A stretch of DNA of 64,000 nucleotides. Origin: Symsagittifera roscoffensis (lineage: Eukaryota; Xenacoelomorpha; Acoela; Convolutidae). The stretch lies in the NCBI RefSeq assembly GCF_963678635.1, contig NW_026971218.1, forward strand, positions 1 through 64,000, given 5' to 3'. The translations under genes and the position numbers were made by a program. The notes under the pieces were generated by a model. It made no database searches and was not told where the DNA came from. It worked only from the letters and a program-made list of their open reading frames with translations. Positions within the stretch are counted from its first letter, which is position 1; each line of letters starts with the position of its first letter. Positions 1-11,900 of this stretch are shown here, one piece after another.

Positions 1-2419
1 GAATTACCTTAGATGAGCTTGTTTGACCATTGGGTGAGCTGCAGGAGCTACTTAGCGAAACTGAAGACCCCTATTTTGAGCTGAAAATGGGGGTCTCAGG
101 GTTGTAGAACGCTTGTTTCGGCATGAAGGATGCTCGCACAGCTTCGCTTTTATATTAGCAAAGATAGATATGGATGATGGTCAGCTGCTTGCAAATGATG
201 AGAGCTGTGTGACCACTGGTTCAAAAGTCATGACCCGAAGAGTAAATGAGCTCAAAATGAGCTCCAGAACTGGCAAAGGTGCTCCAGTTGGCTTTTGAAC
301 TAACAAAGCTCGCTTCTAGAGCTTTGTGGATAAACTCATCGGCTTTCTCATGAAAAATTGGTCTAAGAATCACCTTAGATGTGCTTGTTTGACCCTTGGG
401 TGAGCTGCAGGAGCTACTTTGAGATGAAAAATAGGGGTCTCAGGGCTCCGGAACGCTTCTTTTGGCAAGAAAGAGTGCTCGCGCAGCTTCGTTTCATCTT
501 TGGCGAAGTTAGATATGAAGGATGGTCAGCTGCTTGCAAATGATGAGAGCTGTACAAGCGGTAGTTCAAAAGGAATTACCCGAACGTATCCAAGCTCATA
601 TTGAAGTCCAAAACTGGCAAAGGTGCTTCAGTTGGCTTTTAAATTCACAAAGCTCGCTGTAGAATTCTTGTTTGGGCATAGAGGAGTTCTCGCACAGCTT
701 CATGTTATTTTAGCGAAGTTAGATATGGATGATGGTCAGCTGCTTGCAAATGATGAGATCTCTGCGACCACTGGTTCGAATGTTAAGACGCGAACCGTAA
801 ACAAGCTCAAAATGAGATCGAAAACTGGCAAAGTTGCTTCAGTTGGCTTTTAAAATATCAAAGATTGCTTCTAGGGGCTTCGTGGGTAAACTCATCAGCT
901 TCCTCGTGAAAAATAGGTCTAAGAATCACCTTAGATGAGCTTGTTCGACCCTTGGGTGAGCTGCAGGAGCTACTTAGCGAAGCAGAAGACCGCTATTTTA
1001 AGCTTAAAAATGGGGGTCTCACGGCTGTAGAACAATTGTTTTGGCATGAAGGATGCTCTCACAGCTTCAGTTTTATTTTAGCGAAGTTAGATATGGATGA
1101 TGGTCAGCTGCTTGCAAATGATGAGATCTTTGCGACCACTGGTTCGAATGTTAAGACGCGAACCGTAAACAAGCTCAAAATGAGATCGAAAACTGGCAAA
1201 GTTGCTTCAGTTGGCTTTTAAAATATCAAAGATTGCTTCTATGGGCTTCGTGGGTAAACTCATCAGCTTCCTCGTGAAAAATAGGTCTAAGAATCACCTT
1301 AGATGAGCTTGTTTGACCCTTGGGTGAGCTGCAGGAGCTTCTTAGCGAAGCTGAAGACCTCTATTTTGAGCTGAAAAATGGGGATCTCATGGCTGTAGAA
1401 TGCTTGTTTGGGCATAGAGGAGTTCTCGCACAGCTTCAGTTTTATTTAAGCGAAGTTAGTAATGGATGATGGTCAGCTGCTTGCAAATGATGAGACCTCT
1501 GTCACCACTGGTTGAAAAGTTATGACCCGAACAGTAAACGAGCCCAAAAGGAGATCCAAAACTGGCAAAGTTGCTTCAGTTGACTTTTTAGTTAACAAAG
1601 CTTGCTTTTGGAGCTTCGTGGATAAGCTCATCAGCTTCCCCGTGAAAAAAAATCTAAAAATTAACTCAGAAGAGCTCGTTGTACCCTTGGGTGAGCTGCA
1701 GGAGCTACTTAGCGAAGCTGAAGACCCCTATTTTGAGCTGAAAATTGGGGGTTTCAGGTCTGTAGAACGCTTGTTTGGGCATGGAGGAGTGCTCGCACAG
1801 CTTCAAATTGATTTTAGCGAAGTTGGATATGGATGATGGTCAGCTGCTTGCAAAAGATGAGAGCTGGGCGACCAGTGGTTCAAAAGTAATGACCCGAACC
1901 GTAAGAAAGCTCAAAATGAGATCCAAAACTGGCAAAGTTGCTTCAGTTGGCTTTTAAAATAACAAAGCTTGCTTCTAGGGGCTTCGTGGATAAACTCATC
2001 AGCTTCCTCGTGAAAAATAGGTCTAAGAATCACCTTAGATGAGCCTGTTTGACCTTTGGGCGAGCTGCAGGAGCTACTTAGCGAAGCTGAAGACCCCTAT
2101 TTTGAGCTGAAAAATGCGTTTCTCATGGCTGTAGAACGTTTGTTTGGGCAAAGAGGAGTTCTCACACAGCTTCAATTTCATTTTATCGGAGTTGGATATG
2201 GAGCTGCTTGCAAATGATGAGACCTCTGTCACAACTGGTTGAAAAGTCATGACCCGAACAGTAAACAAGCCCAAAAGGAGATCCAAAACTGGCAAAATTG
2301 CTTCAGTTGGCTTTTTAGTTAACAAAACTTTCTTTTGGAGCTTCGTGGATAAGCTCATCAGCTTCCCCGTGAAAAAAAATCTAAAAATTAACTCAGAAGA
2401 GCTCGTTGGACTCTTGGGT

Positions 2420-5349
2420 GAGCTGCAGGAGCTACTTAGCGAAGCTGAAGACCACTATTTTAAGCTGCAAAATGGGGGTTTTCAGGGCTGTAGAACGCTT
2501 GTTTCGGCAAGAAAGATGCTCGCACAGCTTCGCTTTAATACAGCGAAGTTAGATTTGGTTGATGGTCAGCTGCTTGCAAATGATGAGATCTGTGCGACCA
2601 GTGGTTCAAAAGTAATGACCCGAACCGTAAAAGAGCACAAAATGAGATCCAAAACTGGCAAAGTTGCTTCAGTTGGCTTTTAAAATAACAAAACTTACTT
2701 CTAGAGCTTCGTGGATAAGCTCATCAGCTTCCTCGTGAATAAAATTCTGAAAATTACCTTAGATCAGTTTGTTCGACCCTTGGGCGAGCTGCAGGAACTA
2801 CTTAGCGAAGCTGAAGACCCCTATTTTGAGCTGCAAAATGGGGGTTTTCAGGGCTGTAGAACGCTTGTTTCGGCAAGAAAGATGCTCGCACAGCTTCGCT
2901 TTAATACAGCGAAGTTAGATTTGGTTGATGGTCAGCTGCTAGCAAATGATGAGATCTGTGCGACCAGTGGTTCGAAAGTTACGACCCGAGCCGTAAACAA
3001 GCTCAAAATGAGATCCAAAATTGGCAAAGTTGCTTCAGTTGGCTTTTAATTTAACAAAGCTTTCTTCTAGAGCTTCGTGGGTAAGCTCATCAGCTTCCTC
3101 GTAAATAAAATTCTGAAAAACACCTTAGATGAGTTTGTTCGACCCTTGGGCGAGCTGCAGGAGCTACTTAGCGAAGCTGAAGACCTCTATTTTGAGCTGA
3201 AAAATGGGGGTCTCAGGGCTGTAGAACGCTTGTTTGGGCATAGAGGAGTTCTCGCACAGCTTCTTGTTATTTTAGCGAAGTTAGATATGGATGATGGTCA
3301 GCTGCTTGCAAATGATGAGATCTGTGCGACCACTGTTTCGAATGTTAAGACCCGAACCGTAAACAAGCTCAAAATGAGATCCAAAGCTTGCAATGTTGCT
3401 TCAGTTGGCTTTAAATTAACAGAGCTTGCTTCTAAGGCTTCGTGGATAAGCTCATCAGCTTCCTCGTCCAAAATAGGTCTAAGAATCACCTTAGATGAGC
3501 TTGTTTGACCATTGGGTGAGCTGCAGGAGCTACTTATCGAAGCTGAAGACCGCTATTTTGAGCTGAAAAATGGGGGTCTCACGGCTGTAGAACGATTGTT
3601 TTGGCATGAAAGATGCTCGCACAGCTTCGCTTTAGTATTAGCGAAGTTAAACCTAGATAGTGGTCAGCTGCTTGCAAAAGATGAAAGCTGTGCAACCACT
3701 GGTTCAAAAGTTATGACCCGAACAGTAAACGAGCTCAAAATGAGATCCAAAACTGGCAAAGTTGCTTCAGTTGGATTTTTAGTTATCAAAACTTTCTTTT
3801 GGAGCTTCGTGGATAAGCTCATCAGCTTCCTCGTCCAAAATAGGTCTAAGAATCACCTTAGATGAGCTTGTTCGACCCTTGGGCGAGCTGCAGGAGCTAC
3901 TTAGCGAAGCTGAAGACCACTATTTTAAGCTGCAAAATGGGGGTTTTCAGGGCTGTAGAACGCTTGTTTCGGCAAGAAAGATGCGCGCACAGCTTCGCTT
4001 TAATACAGCGAAGTTAGATTTGGTTGATGGTCAGCTGCTTGCAAATGATGAGATCTGTGCGACCAGTGGTTCAAAAGTAATGACCCGAACCGTAAAAGAG
4101 CACAAAATGAGATCCAAAACTGGCAAAGTTGCTTCAGTTGGCTTTTAAAATAACAAAACTTACTTCTAGAGCTTCGTGGATAAGCTCATCAGCTTCCTCG
4201 TGAATAAAATTCTGAAAATTACCTTAGATCAGTTTGTTCGACCCTTGGGCGAGCTGCAGGAACTACTTAGCGAAGCTGAAGACCCCTATTTTGAGCTGCA
4301 AAATGGGGGTTTTCAGGGCTGTAGAACGCTTGTTTCGGCAAGAAAGATGCTCGCACAGCTTCGCTTTAATACAGCGAAGTTAGATTTGGTTGATGGTCAG
4401 CTGCTTGCAAATGATGAGATCTGTGCGACCAGTGGTTCGAAAGTTACGACCCGAGCCGTAAACAAGCTCAAAATGAGATCCAAAATTGGCAAAGTTGCTT
4501 CAGTTGGCTTTTAATTTAACAAAGCTTTCTTCTAGAGCTTCGTGGGTAAGCTCATCAGCTTCCTCGTAAATAAAATTCTGAAAAATACCTTAGATGAGTT
4601 TGTTCGACCCTTGGGCGAGCTGCAGGAGCTACTTAGCGAAGCTGAAGACCTCTATTTTGAGCTGAAAAATGGGGGTCTCAGGGCTGTAGAACGCTTGTTT
4701 GGGCATAGAGGAGTTCTCGCACAGCTTCTTGTTATTTTAGCGAAGTTAGATATGGATGATGGTCAGCTGCTTGCAAATGATGAGATCTGTGCGACCACTG
4801 TTTCGAATGTTAAGACCCGAACCGTAAACAAGCTCAAAATGAGATCCAAAGCTTGCAATGTTGCTTCAGTTGGCTTTAAATTAACAGAGCTTGCTTCTAA
4901 GGCTTCGTGGATAAGCTCATCAGCTTCCTCGTCCAAAATAGGTCTAAGAATCACCTTAGATGAGCTTGTTTGACCATTGGGTGAGCTGCAGGAGCTACTT
5001 ATCGAAGCTGAAGACCGCTATTTTGAGCTGAAAAATGGGGGTATCACGGCTGTAGAACGATTGTTTTGGCATGAAAGATGCTCGCACAGCTTCGCTTTAG
5101 TATTAGCGAAGTTAAACCTAGATAATGGTCAGCTGCTTGCAAAAGATGAAAGCTGTGCAACCACTGGTTCAAAAGTTATGACCCGAACAGTAAACGAGCT
5201 CAAAATGAGATCCAAAACTGGCAAAGTTGCTTCAGTTGGATTTTTAGTTATCAAAACTTGCTTTTGGAGCTTCGTGGATAAGCTCATCAGCTTCCTCGTC
5301 CAAAATAGGTCTAAGAATCACCTTAGATGAGCTTGTTCGACCCTTGGGC
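2420..5349. repeat. Higher-order repeat, two copies of 1465 bp
   Basis: Positions about 2420-3884 and 3885-5349 are near-identical at a constant offset of 1465 bp, which is four monomers. The diagnostic monomer with aagctgcaaaatgggggttt occurs at the same place in both copies (about 2460 and 3925), and the copies differ by only a few substitutions. This indicates a recent block duplication, since adjacent monomers inside one block are much less alike. Confidence 0.85.
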
Positions 5350-5999
5350 GAGCTGCAGGAGCAACTTAGCGAAGCTGAAGACCTCTTTTTTTAGCTGAAA
5401 AATGGGGGTCTCAGGGCTGTAGAACGATTGTTTTGGCATGAAGGATGCTCGCACAGCTTCGTTTTTATTTTAGCAAAGTTAGATATGGATGATGGTCAGC
5501 TGCTTGCAAATGATGAGATCTCTGCGACCATTGGTTCGAATGTTAAGACGCGAACCGTAAACAAGCTCCAAATGAGATCCAAAACTGGCAAAGTTGCTTC
5601 AGTTGGCTTTTAAAACAACAAAGACTGCTTCTAGGGGCTTCGTGGATAAACTCATCAGCTTCCTCGTGAAAAATAGGTCTAAGAATCACCTTAGATGAGC
5701 TTGTTCGACCCTTGGGTGAGCTGCAGGAGCTACTTAGCGAAGCTGAAGACCGCAATTTTGAGCTTAAAAATGGGGGTCTCACGGCTGTAGAACGATTGTT
5801 TTGGCATGAAGGATGCTCGCACAGCTTCTTTTTTATTTTAGCAAAGTTAGACATGGATGATGGTCAGCTGCTTGCAAAAGATGAGAGCTGTGCAACCACT
5901 GGTTCAAAATTTATGACCCGAACAGTAAACACGCTCAAAGTGAGATCCAAAACTGGCAAAGTTGTTTCAGTTGGTTTTTAACTTAACAAAGCTTGCTTC

Positions 6000-8170
6000 T
6001 AGAGCCTAGTGGATAAGCTCATCAGCTTCCTCGTGAAAAAAAGGTCTAAACATTAAGGAGCCAATTGGAGCTGGCTTTTAAGTTAACAAAGCTTTCTTCT
6101 AGAGCTTCGTGGATAAAATCATCAGCTTTTGGGTTTCTCAGGGCTGTAGAGCGCTTGTTTTGGCATAAAAGAGTGCTCGCACAGCTTCGTTTTTATTTTA
6201 GCAAAGTTAGATATGTATAATGGTCAGTTGCTTGCAAAAGTTGAGCGCTATGCGACCAGTGGTTCAAAAAATATGACCCGAATGGTAAACGAGCTCAAAA
6301 TGGGCTCCAGAACTGGCAAAGTTGTTCCACTTGGCTTTTAACTTAACAAAGCTTGCTTCTAGAGCTTCGTGGATAAGCTCATCAGCTTCCTCGTGAAAAA
6401 AAGTTTTAAACATTAAGGAGCCAATTGGAGCTGACTTTTAATTTAACAAAGCTTTCTTCTAGAGCTTCGTGGGTAAGCTCAACAGCTTCCTCGTGAATAA
6501 AATTCTGAAAATTACCTTGGATGAGCTTGTTCGACCCTTGGGCGAGATGCAGGAGCTACTTAGCGAAGCTGAAGACCTCTATTTTGAGCTGAAAAATGGG
6601 GCTCTCAGGTCTGTAGAGCGCTTGTTTTGGCATAAAAGAGTGCTCGCACAGCTTCGCTTTTATTTTAGCAAAGTTAGATATGTATGATGGTCAGGTGCTT
6701 GCAAAAGTTGAGCGCTATGCGACCAGTGGTTCAAAAAATATGACCCGAACAGAAAACACGCTCAAAGTGAGATCCAAAACTGGCAAAGTTGTTTCAGTTG
6801 GCTTTTAACTTAATAAAGCTTGCTTCTAGAGCTTCGTGGATAAGCTCATCAGCTTCCTCGTGAAAAAAAGGTCTAAACATTAAGGAGCCAATTGGAGCTG
6901 GCTTTTAAGTTAACAAAGCTTTCTTCTAGAGCTTCGTGGATAAAATCATCAGCTTTTGGGTTTCTCAGGGCTGTAGAGCGCTTGTTTTGGCATAAAAGAG
7001 TGCTCGCACAGCTTCGCTTTTATTTTAGCAAAGTTAGATATGTATGATGGTCAGGTGCTTGCAAAAGATGAGAGCTGTGCGACCACTGGTTCAAAATTTA
7101 TGACCCGAACAGTAAACACGCTCAAAGTGAGATCCAAAACTGGCAAAGTTGTTTCAGTTGGCTTTTAACTTAATAAAGCTTGCTTCTAGAGCTTCGTGGA
7201 TAAACTCATCAGCTTCCTCGTGAAAAAAAGGTCTAAACATTAAGGAGCCAATTGGAGCTGGCTTTTAAGTTAACAAAGCTTTCTTCTAGAGCTTCGTGGA
7301 TAAAATCATCAGCTTTTGGGTTTCTCAGGGCTGTAGAGCGCTTGTTTTGGCATAAAAGAGTGCTCGCACAGCTTCGCTTTTATTTTAGCAAAGTTAGATA
7401 TGGATAATGGTCAGGTGCTTGCAAAAGATGAGCGCTATGCGACTAGTGGTTCAAAAATTAAGACCCGAATGGTAAACGAGCTCAAAATGGGCTCCAGAAC
7501 TGGCAAAGTTGTTTCAGTTGGCTTTTAACTTAATAAAACTTGCTTCTAGAGCTTCGTGGATAAACTCATCAGCTTTCTCGTGAAAAAAAGGTCTAAACAT
7601 TAAGGAGCCAATTGCAGCTAGCTTTTAATTTAACAAAGCTTTCTTCTAGAGCTTCGTGGGTAAGCTCAACAGCTTCCTCGTGAATAAAATTCTGAAAATT
7701 ACCTTGGATGAGCTTGTTCGACCCTTGGGCGAGATGCAGGAGCTACTTAGCGAAGCTGAAGACCTCTATTTTGAGCTGAAAAATGGGGCTCTCAGGGCTG
7801 TAGAGCGCTTGTTTTGGCATAAAAGAGTGCTCGCACAGCTTCGCTTTTATTTTAGCAAAGTTAGATATGTATGATGGTCAGGTGCTTGCAAAAGTTGAGC
7901 GCTATGCGACCAGTGGTTCAAAAAATATGACCCGAACAGAAAACACGCTCAAAGTGAGATCCAAAACTGGCAAAGTTGTTTCAGTTGGCTTTTAACTTAA
8001 TAAAGCTTGCTTCTAGAGCTTCGTGGATAAGCTCATCAGCTTCCTCGTGAAAAAAAGGTCTAAACATTAAGGAGCCAATTGGAGCTGGCTTTTAAGTTAA
8101 CAAAGCTTTCTTCTAGAGCTTCGTGGATAAAATCATCAGCTTTTGGGTTTCTCAGGGCTGTAGAGCGCTT
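6000..8170. repeat. Variant satellite zone with 360-bp and 1187-bp duplications
   Basis: This stretch uses a variant monomer carrying the block cattaaggagccaattg(g/c)agct, absent from ordinary monomers, and a shortened join in which atcatcagcttttgggtttc runs straight into the tctcagggctgtagag block, omitting about 100 bp of the standard unit. The variant recurs about every 360 bp (near 6950, 7310). A larger duplication places about 6420-6980 again at 7607-8167 (offset 1187). The same variant returns near 10020-10860 and 14930-15770 inside the 4.9 kb duplication. Confidence 0.75.
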
Positions 8171-8989
8171 GTTTTGGCATGAAAGATGCTCGCACAGCTT
8201 CGCTTTTGAATTAGCGAAGTCAGATCTAGATAATGGTCAGCTGCTTGCAAAAGATGGAAGCTGTGCAACTTGTGATTCAAAAGTTAAAACCCGAACCGTA
8301 AACGAGCTCAAAATGAGGTCCCAAACTGGTAAAGTTGCTTCAGTTGGCTTTTAAATAAACAAAGCTTGCTCGTAGAGGTTCGGAAATAAACTCTCCAGCT
8401 TTCGCGTGAAAAATAGGTCTAAGAAACACCTTAGATGAGCTCATTCGACCCTTGGGTGTGCTGCAATAGGTACTTTACAAAAGTTATGTCCCGAACCGTA
8501 AACGAGCTCAAAATGAGGTCCAAAACTGGTAAAGTTGCTTCAGTTGGCTTTTAAATCAACAAACCTTGCTCGTAGAGCTTCGGAGATAAACTCATCAGCT
8601 TTCTCGTCAAAATTAGGTCTAAGAACTACCTTAGGTGAGCTGCAGGAGGTACTTAGCGAAGCTGAATACCCTTATTTTGAGCTGAAAAATGGGGATCTCA
8701 GGGCTGTAGAACGCTTGTTTCGGCATGAAGAAATGCTCACACAGCTTTTCTTTAATATTAGCGAAGTCAGATCTAGATAATGGTCAGCTGCTTGCAAAAG
8801 GTGGAAGCTGTGCAACCACTGGTTCAAAAGTTATGACCCAAACAGTAAACGAGCTCAAAGTGAGATCCAAAACTGGCAAGGTTGCTTCAGTTGGATTTTT
8901 AGTTATCAAAGCTTGCTTTTGGAGCTTCGTGGATAAGCTAATCAGCTCCCTCGTAAAAAATAGACCCAAAAATTACCTTAGATGAGCTT

Positions 8990-11900
8990 GTTCGACCCTT
9001 GGGCGAGCTGCAGGAGCAACTTAGCGAAGCTGAAGACCTCTTTTTTGAGCTGAAAAATGGGGGTCTCAGGGCTGTAGAACGATTGTTTTGGCATGATGGA
9101 TGCTCGCACATCTTCGTTTTTATTTTAGCAAAGTTAGATATGGATGATGGTCAGCTGCTTGCAAATGATGAGAGCTGTGTGACCAGTGGTTTGAAAGTTA
9201 TGACCCGAATCGTAAACGAGCTCAAATTGAGGTCCAAAACTGGCAAAGTTGATTAACTTTTTTTTATGACCCGAACAATAAACACGCTCAAAAAGAGGTC
9301 CAAAACTGGCAAAGATGATTCAGTTGGCTTTTAAACTAACAAAGCTTGCTTCTAGAGCTTTGTGGATAGACTCATCAGCTTTCTCGTAAAAAAATTGGTC
9401 TAAGAATCACCTTCGATGAGCCTGATTGACTCTTGGGCGAGCTGCAGGAGCTACTTAGCGAAGCTAAAGACCCCTATTTTGAGCTAAAAAAGGAGTCTCA
9501 GGGCAGTAGAACGCTTGTTTGGGCATGGGGGGTGCTCGAACAGCTTCAATCTTATCTTAGCGAAGTTGGATGTGGATGATGGTCAGCTGCTTGCAAAAGT
9601 GAGCGCTGTGCGACCAGTGGTTTAAAAATTATGACCCGAACCGTTGACGAGCTCAAAATGAGGTCCAAAACTGGCAAATTTGCTTCAGTTTTCTTTTAAA
9701 ATAACAAAGCGTGCTTCTAGAGCTTCATGGATAAACTCATCAGCTTTTGGGGTCTCAGGGCTGTAGAGAACTTGTTTCGGCCTAAAAGAGTGCTCGCACA
9801 GCTACGCTTTCATTTTAGCGAAGTTAGATATGTATGATGGTCAGGTGCTTGCAAAAGTTGAGCGCTATGCGACCAGTGGTTCAAAAAATATGACCCGAAT
9901 GGTAAACGAGCTCAAAATGGGCTCCAGAACTGGCAAGGTTGTTCCACTTGGCTTTTAACTTAACAAAGCTTGCTTCTAGAGCTTCGTGGATAAGCTCATC
10001 AGCTTCCTCGTGAAAAAAAGTTTTAAACATTAAGGAGCCAATTGGAGCTGACTTTTAATATAACAAAGCTTTCTTCTAGAGCTTCGTGGGTAAGCTCAAC
10101 AGCTTCCTCGTGAATAAAATTCTGAAAATTACCTTGGATGAGCTTGTTCGACCCTTGGGCGAGATGCAGGAGCTACTTAGCAAAGCTGAAGACCTCTATT
10201 TTGAGCTGAAAAATTGGGCTCTCACGGCCGTAGAACGATTGTTTTGGCATAAGGATGCTCGTACAGCTTCTTTTTTATTTTAGCAAAGTTAGATATGGTT
10301 GATGGTCAGCTGCTTGCAAATGATGAGAGCTGTGCGACCACTGGTTCAAAATTTATGACCCGAACAGTAAACACGCTCAAAGTGAGATCCAAAACTGGCA
10401 AAGTTGTTTCAGTTGGCTTTTAACTTAACAAAGCTTGCTTCTAGAGCTTCGTGGATAAGCTCATCAGCTTCCTCGTGAAAAAAAGTTCTAAACATTAAGG
10501 AGCCAATTGGAGCTGGCTTTTAAGTTAACAAAGCTTTCTTCTAGAGCTTCGTGGATACAATCATCAGCTTTTGGGTTTCTCAGGGCTGTAGAGCGCTTGT
10601 TTTGGCATAAAAGAGTGCTCGCACAGCTTCGCTTTTATTTTAGCAAAGTTAGATATGGATAATGGTCAGGTGCTTGCAAAAGATGAGCGCTATGCGACTA
10701 GTGGTTCAAAAATTAAGACCCGAATGGTAAACGAGCTCAAAATGGGCTCCAGAACTGGCAAAATTGTTTCAGTTGGCTTTTAACTTAATAAAACTTGCTT
10801 CTAGAGCTTCGTGGATAAACTCATCAGCTTCCTCGTGAAAAAAAGGTCTAAACATTCAGGAGCCAATTGCAGCTAGCTTTTAGTTTAACAAAGCTTTCTT
10901 CTAGAGCTTCTCGAGTAAGCTCATCAGCGTCCTCGTGAATAAAATTCTGAAAATTACCTTAGATGAACTTCTTTGACCCTTGGGCGAGCTGCAGGAGCTA
11001 CTTAGCAAAGCTGAAGACCTCTATTTTGAGCTGAAAAATGGGGGTCTCACGGATGTAGAACGATTGTTTTGGCATAAGGATGCTCTCACAGCTTCGCTTT
11101 TATTTTAGCAAAGTTAGATATGGATGATGGTCAGGTGCTTGCCAATGATGAGAGCTGTGTGACCACTGGTTCAAAAATTATGACCCGAACAGTAAACGAG
11201 CTCAAAATGAGATGCTAAACTGCCAAAGTTGCTTCAGTTGGCTTTTTAGTTAACAAAGCTTGCTTTTGGAGCTTCGTGGATAAGCTCATCGGCTCCCTCG
11301 GGAAAAATATACCTAAAAATTACCTTAGATGAGCTTGTTCGACCCTTGGGCGAGCTGCAGGAACAATTAGCGAAACTGAAGTCCTCTATTTTGAGCTGAA
11401 AAATGGGGTCTCACGGCTGTAGAACGATTGTTTTGGCATGAATGATGCTCGCACAGTTTCGCTTTTATTTTAGCAAAGTTAGATATGGATAATGGTCAAC
11501 TGCTTGCAAATGATGAGAGCTGTGTGACCACTGGTTCAAAAATGATGACCCGAACAGTAAACGAGCTCAAAATGAGATCCTAAACTGGCAAAGTTGCTTC
11601 AGTTGGCTTTTTAGTTAACAAAGCTTGCTTTGGAGCTTCGTGGATAAGCTCATCAGCTCCCTCGTGAAAAATAGACCTAAAAATTACCTTCGATGAGTCT
11701 GTTCGACTCTTGGGCGAGCTGCAGGAGCTACTTAGCGAAGCTAAATACCCCTATTTTGAATTAAAAAGGAGTCTCAGGGCAGTAGAACGCTTGTTTGGGC
11801 ATGGAGGAGTGCTCGCACAGCTTCAATCTTATCTTAGCGAAGTTGGATATGGATGATGGTCAGCTGCTTGCAAAAGTGAGCGCTGTGCGACCAGTGGTTC

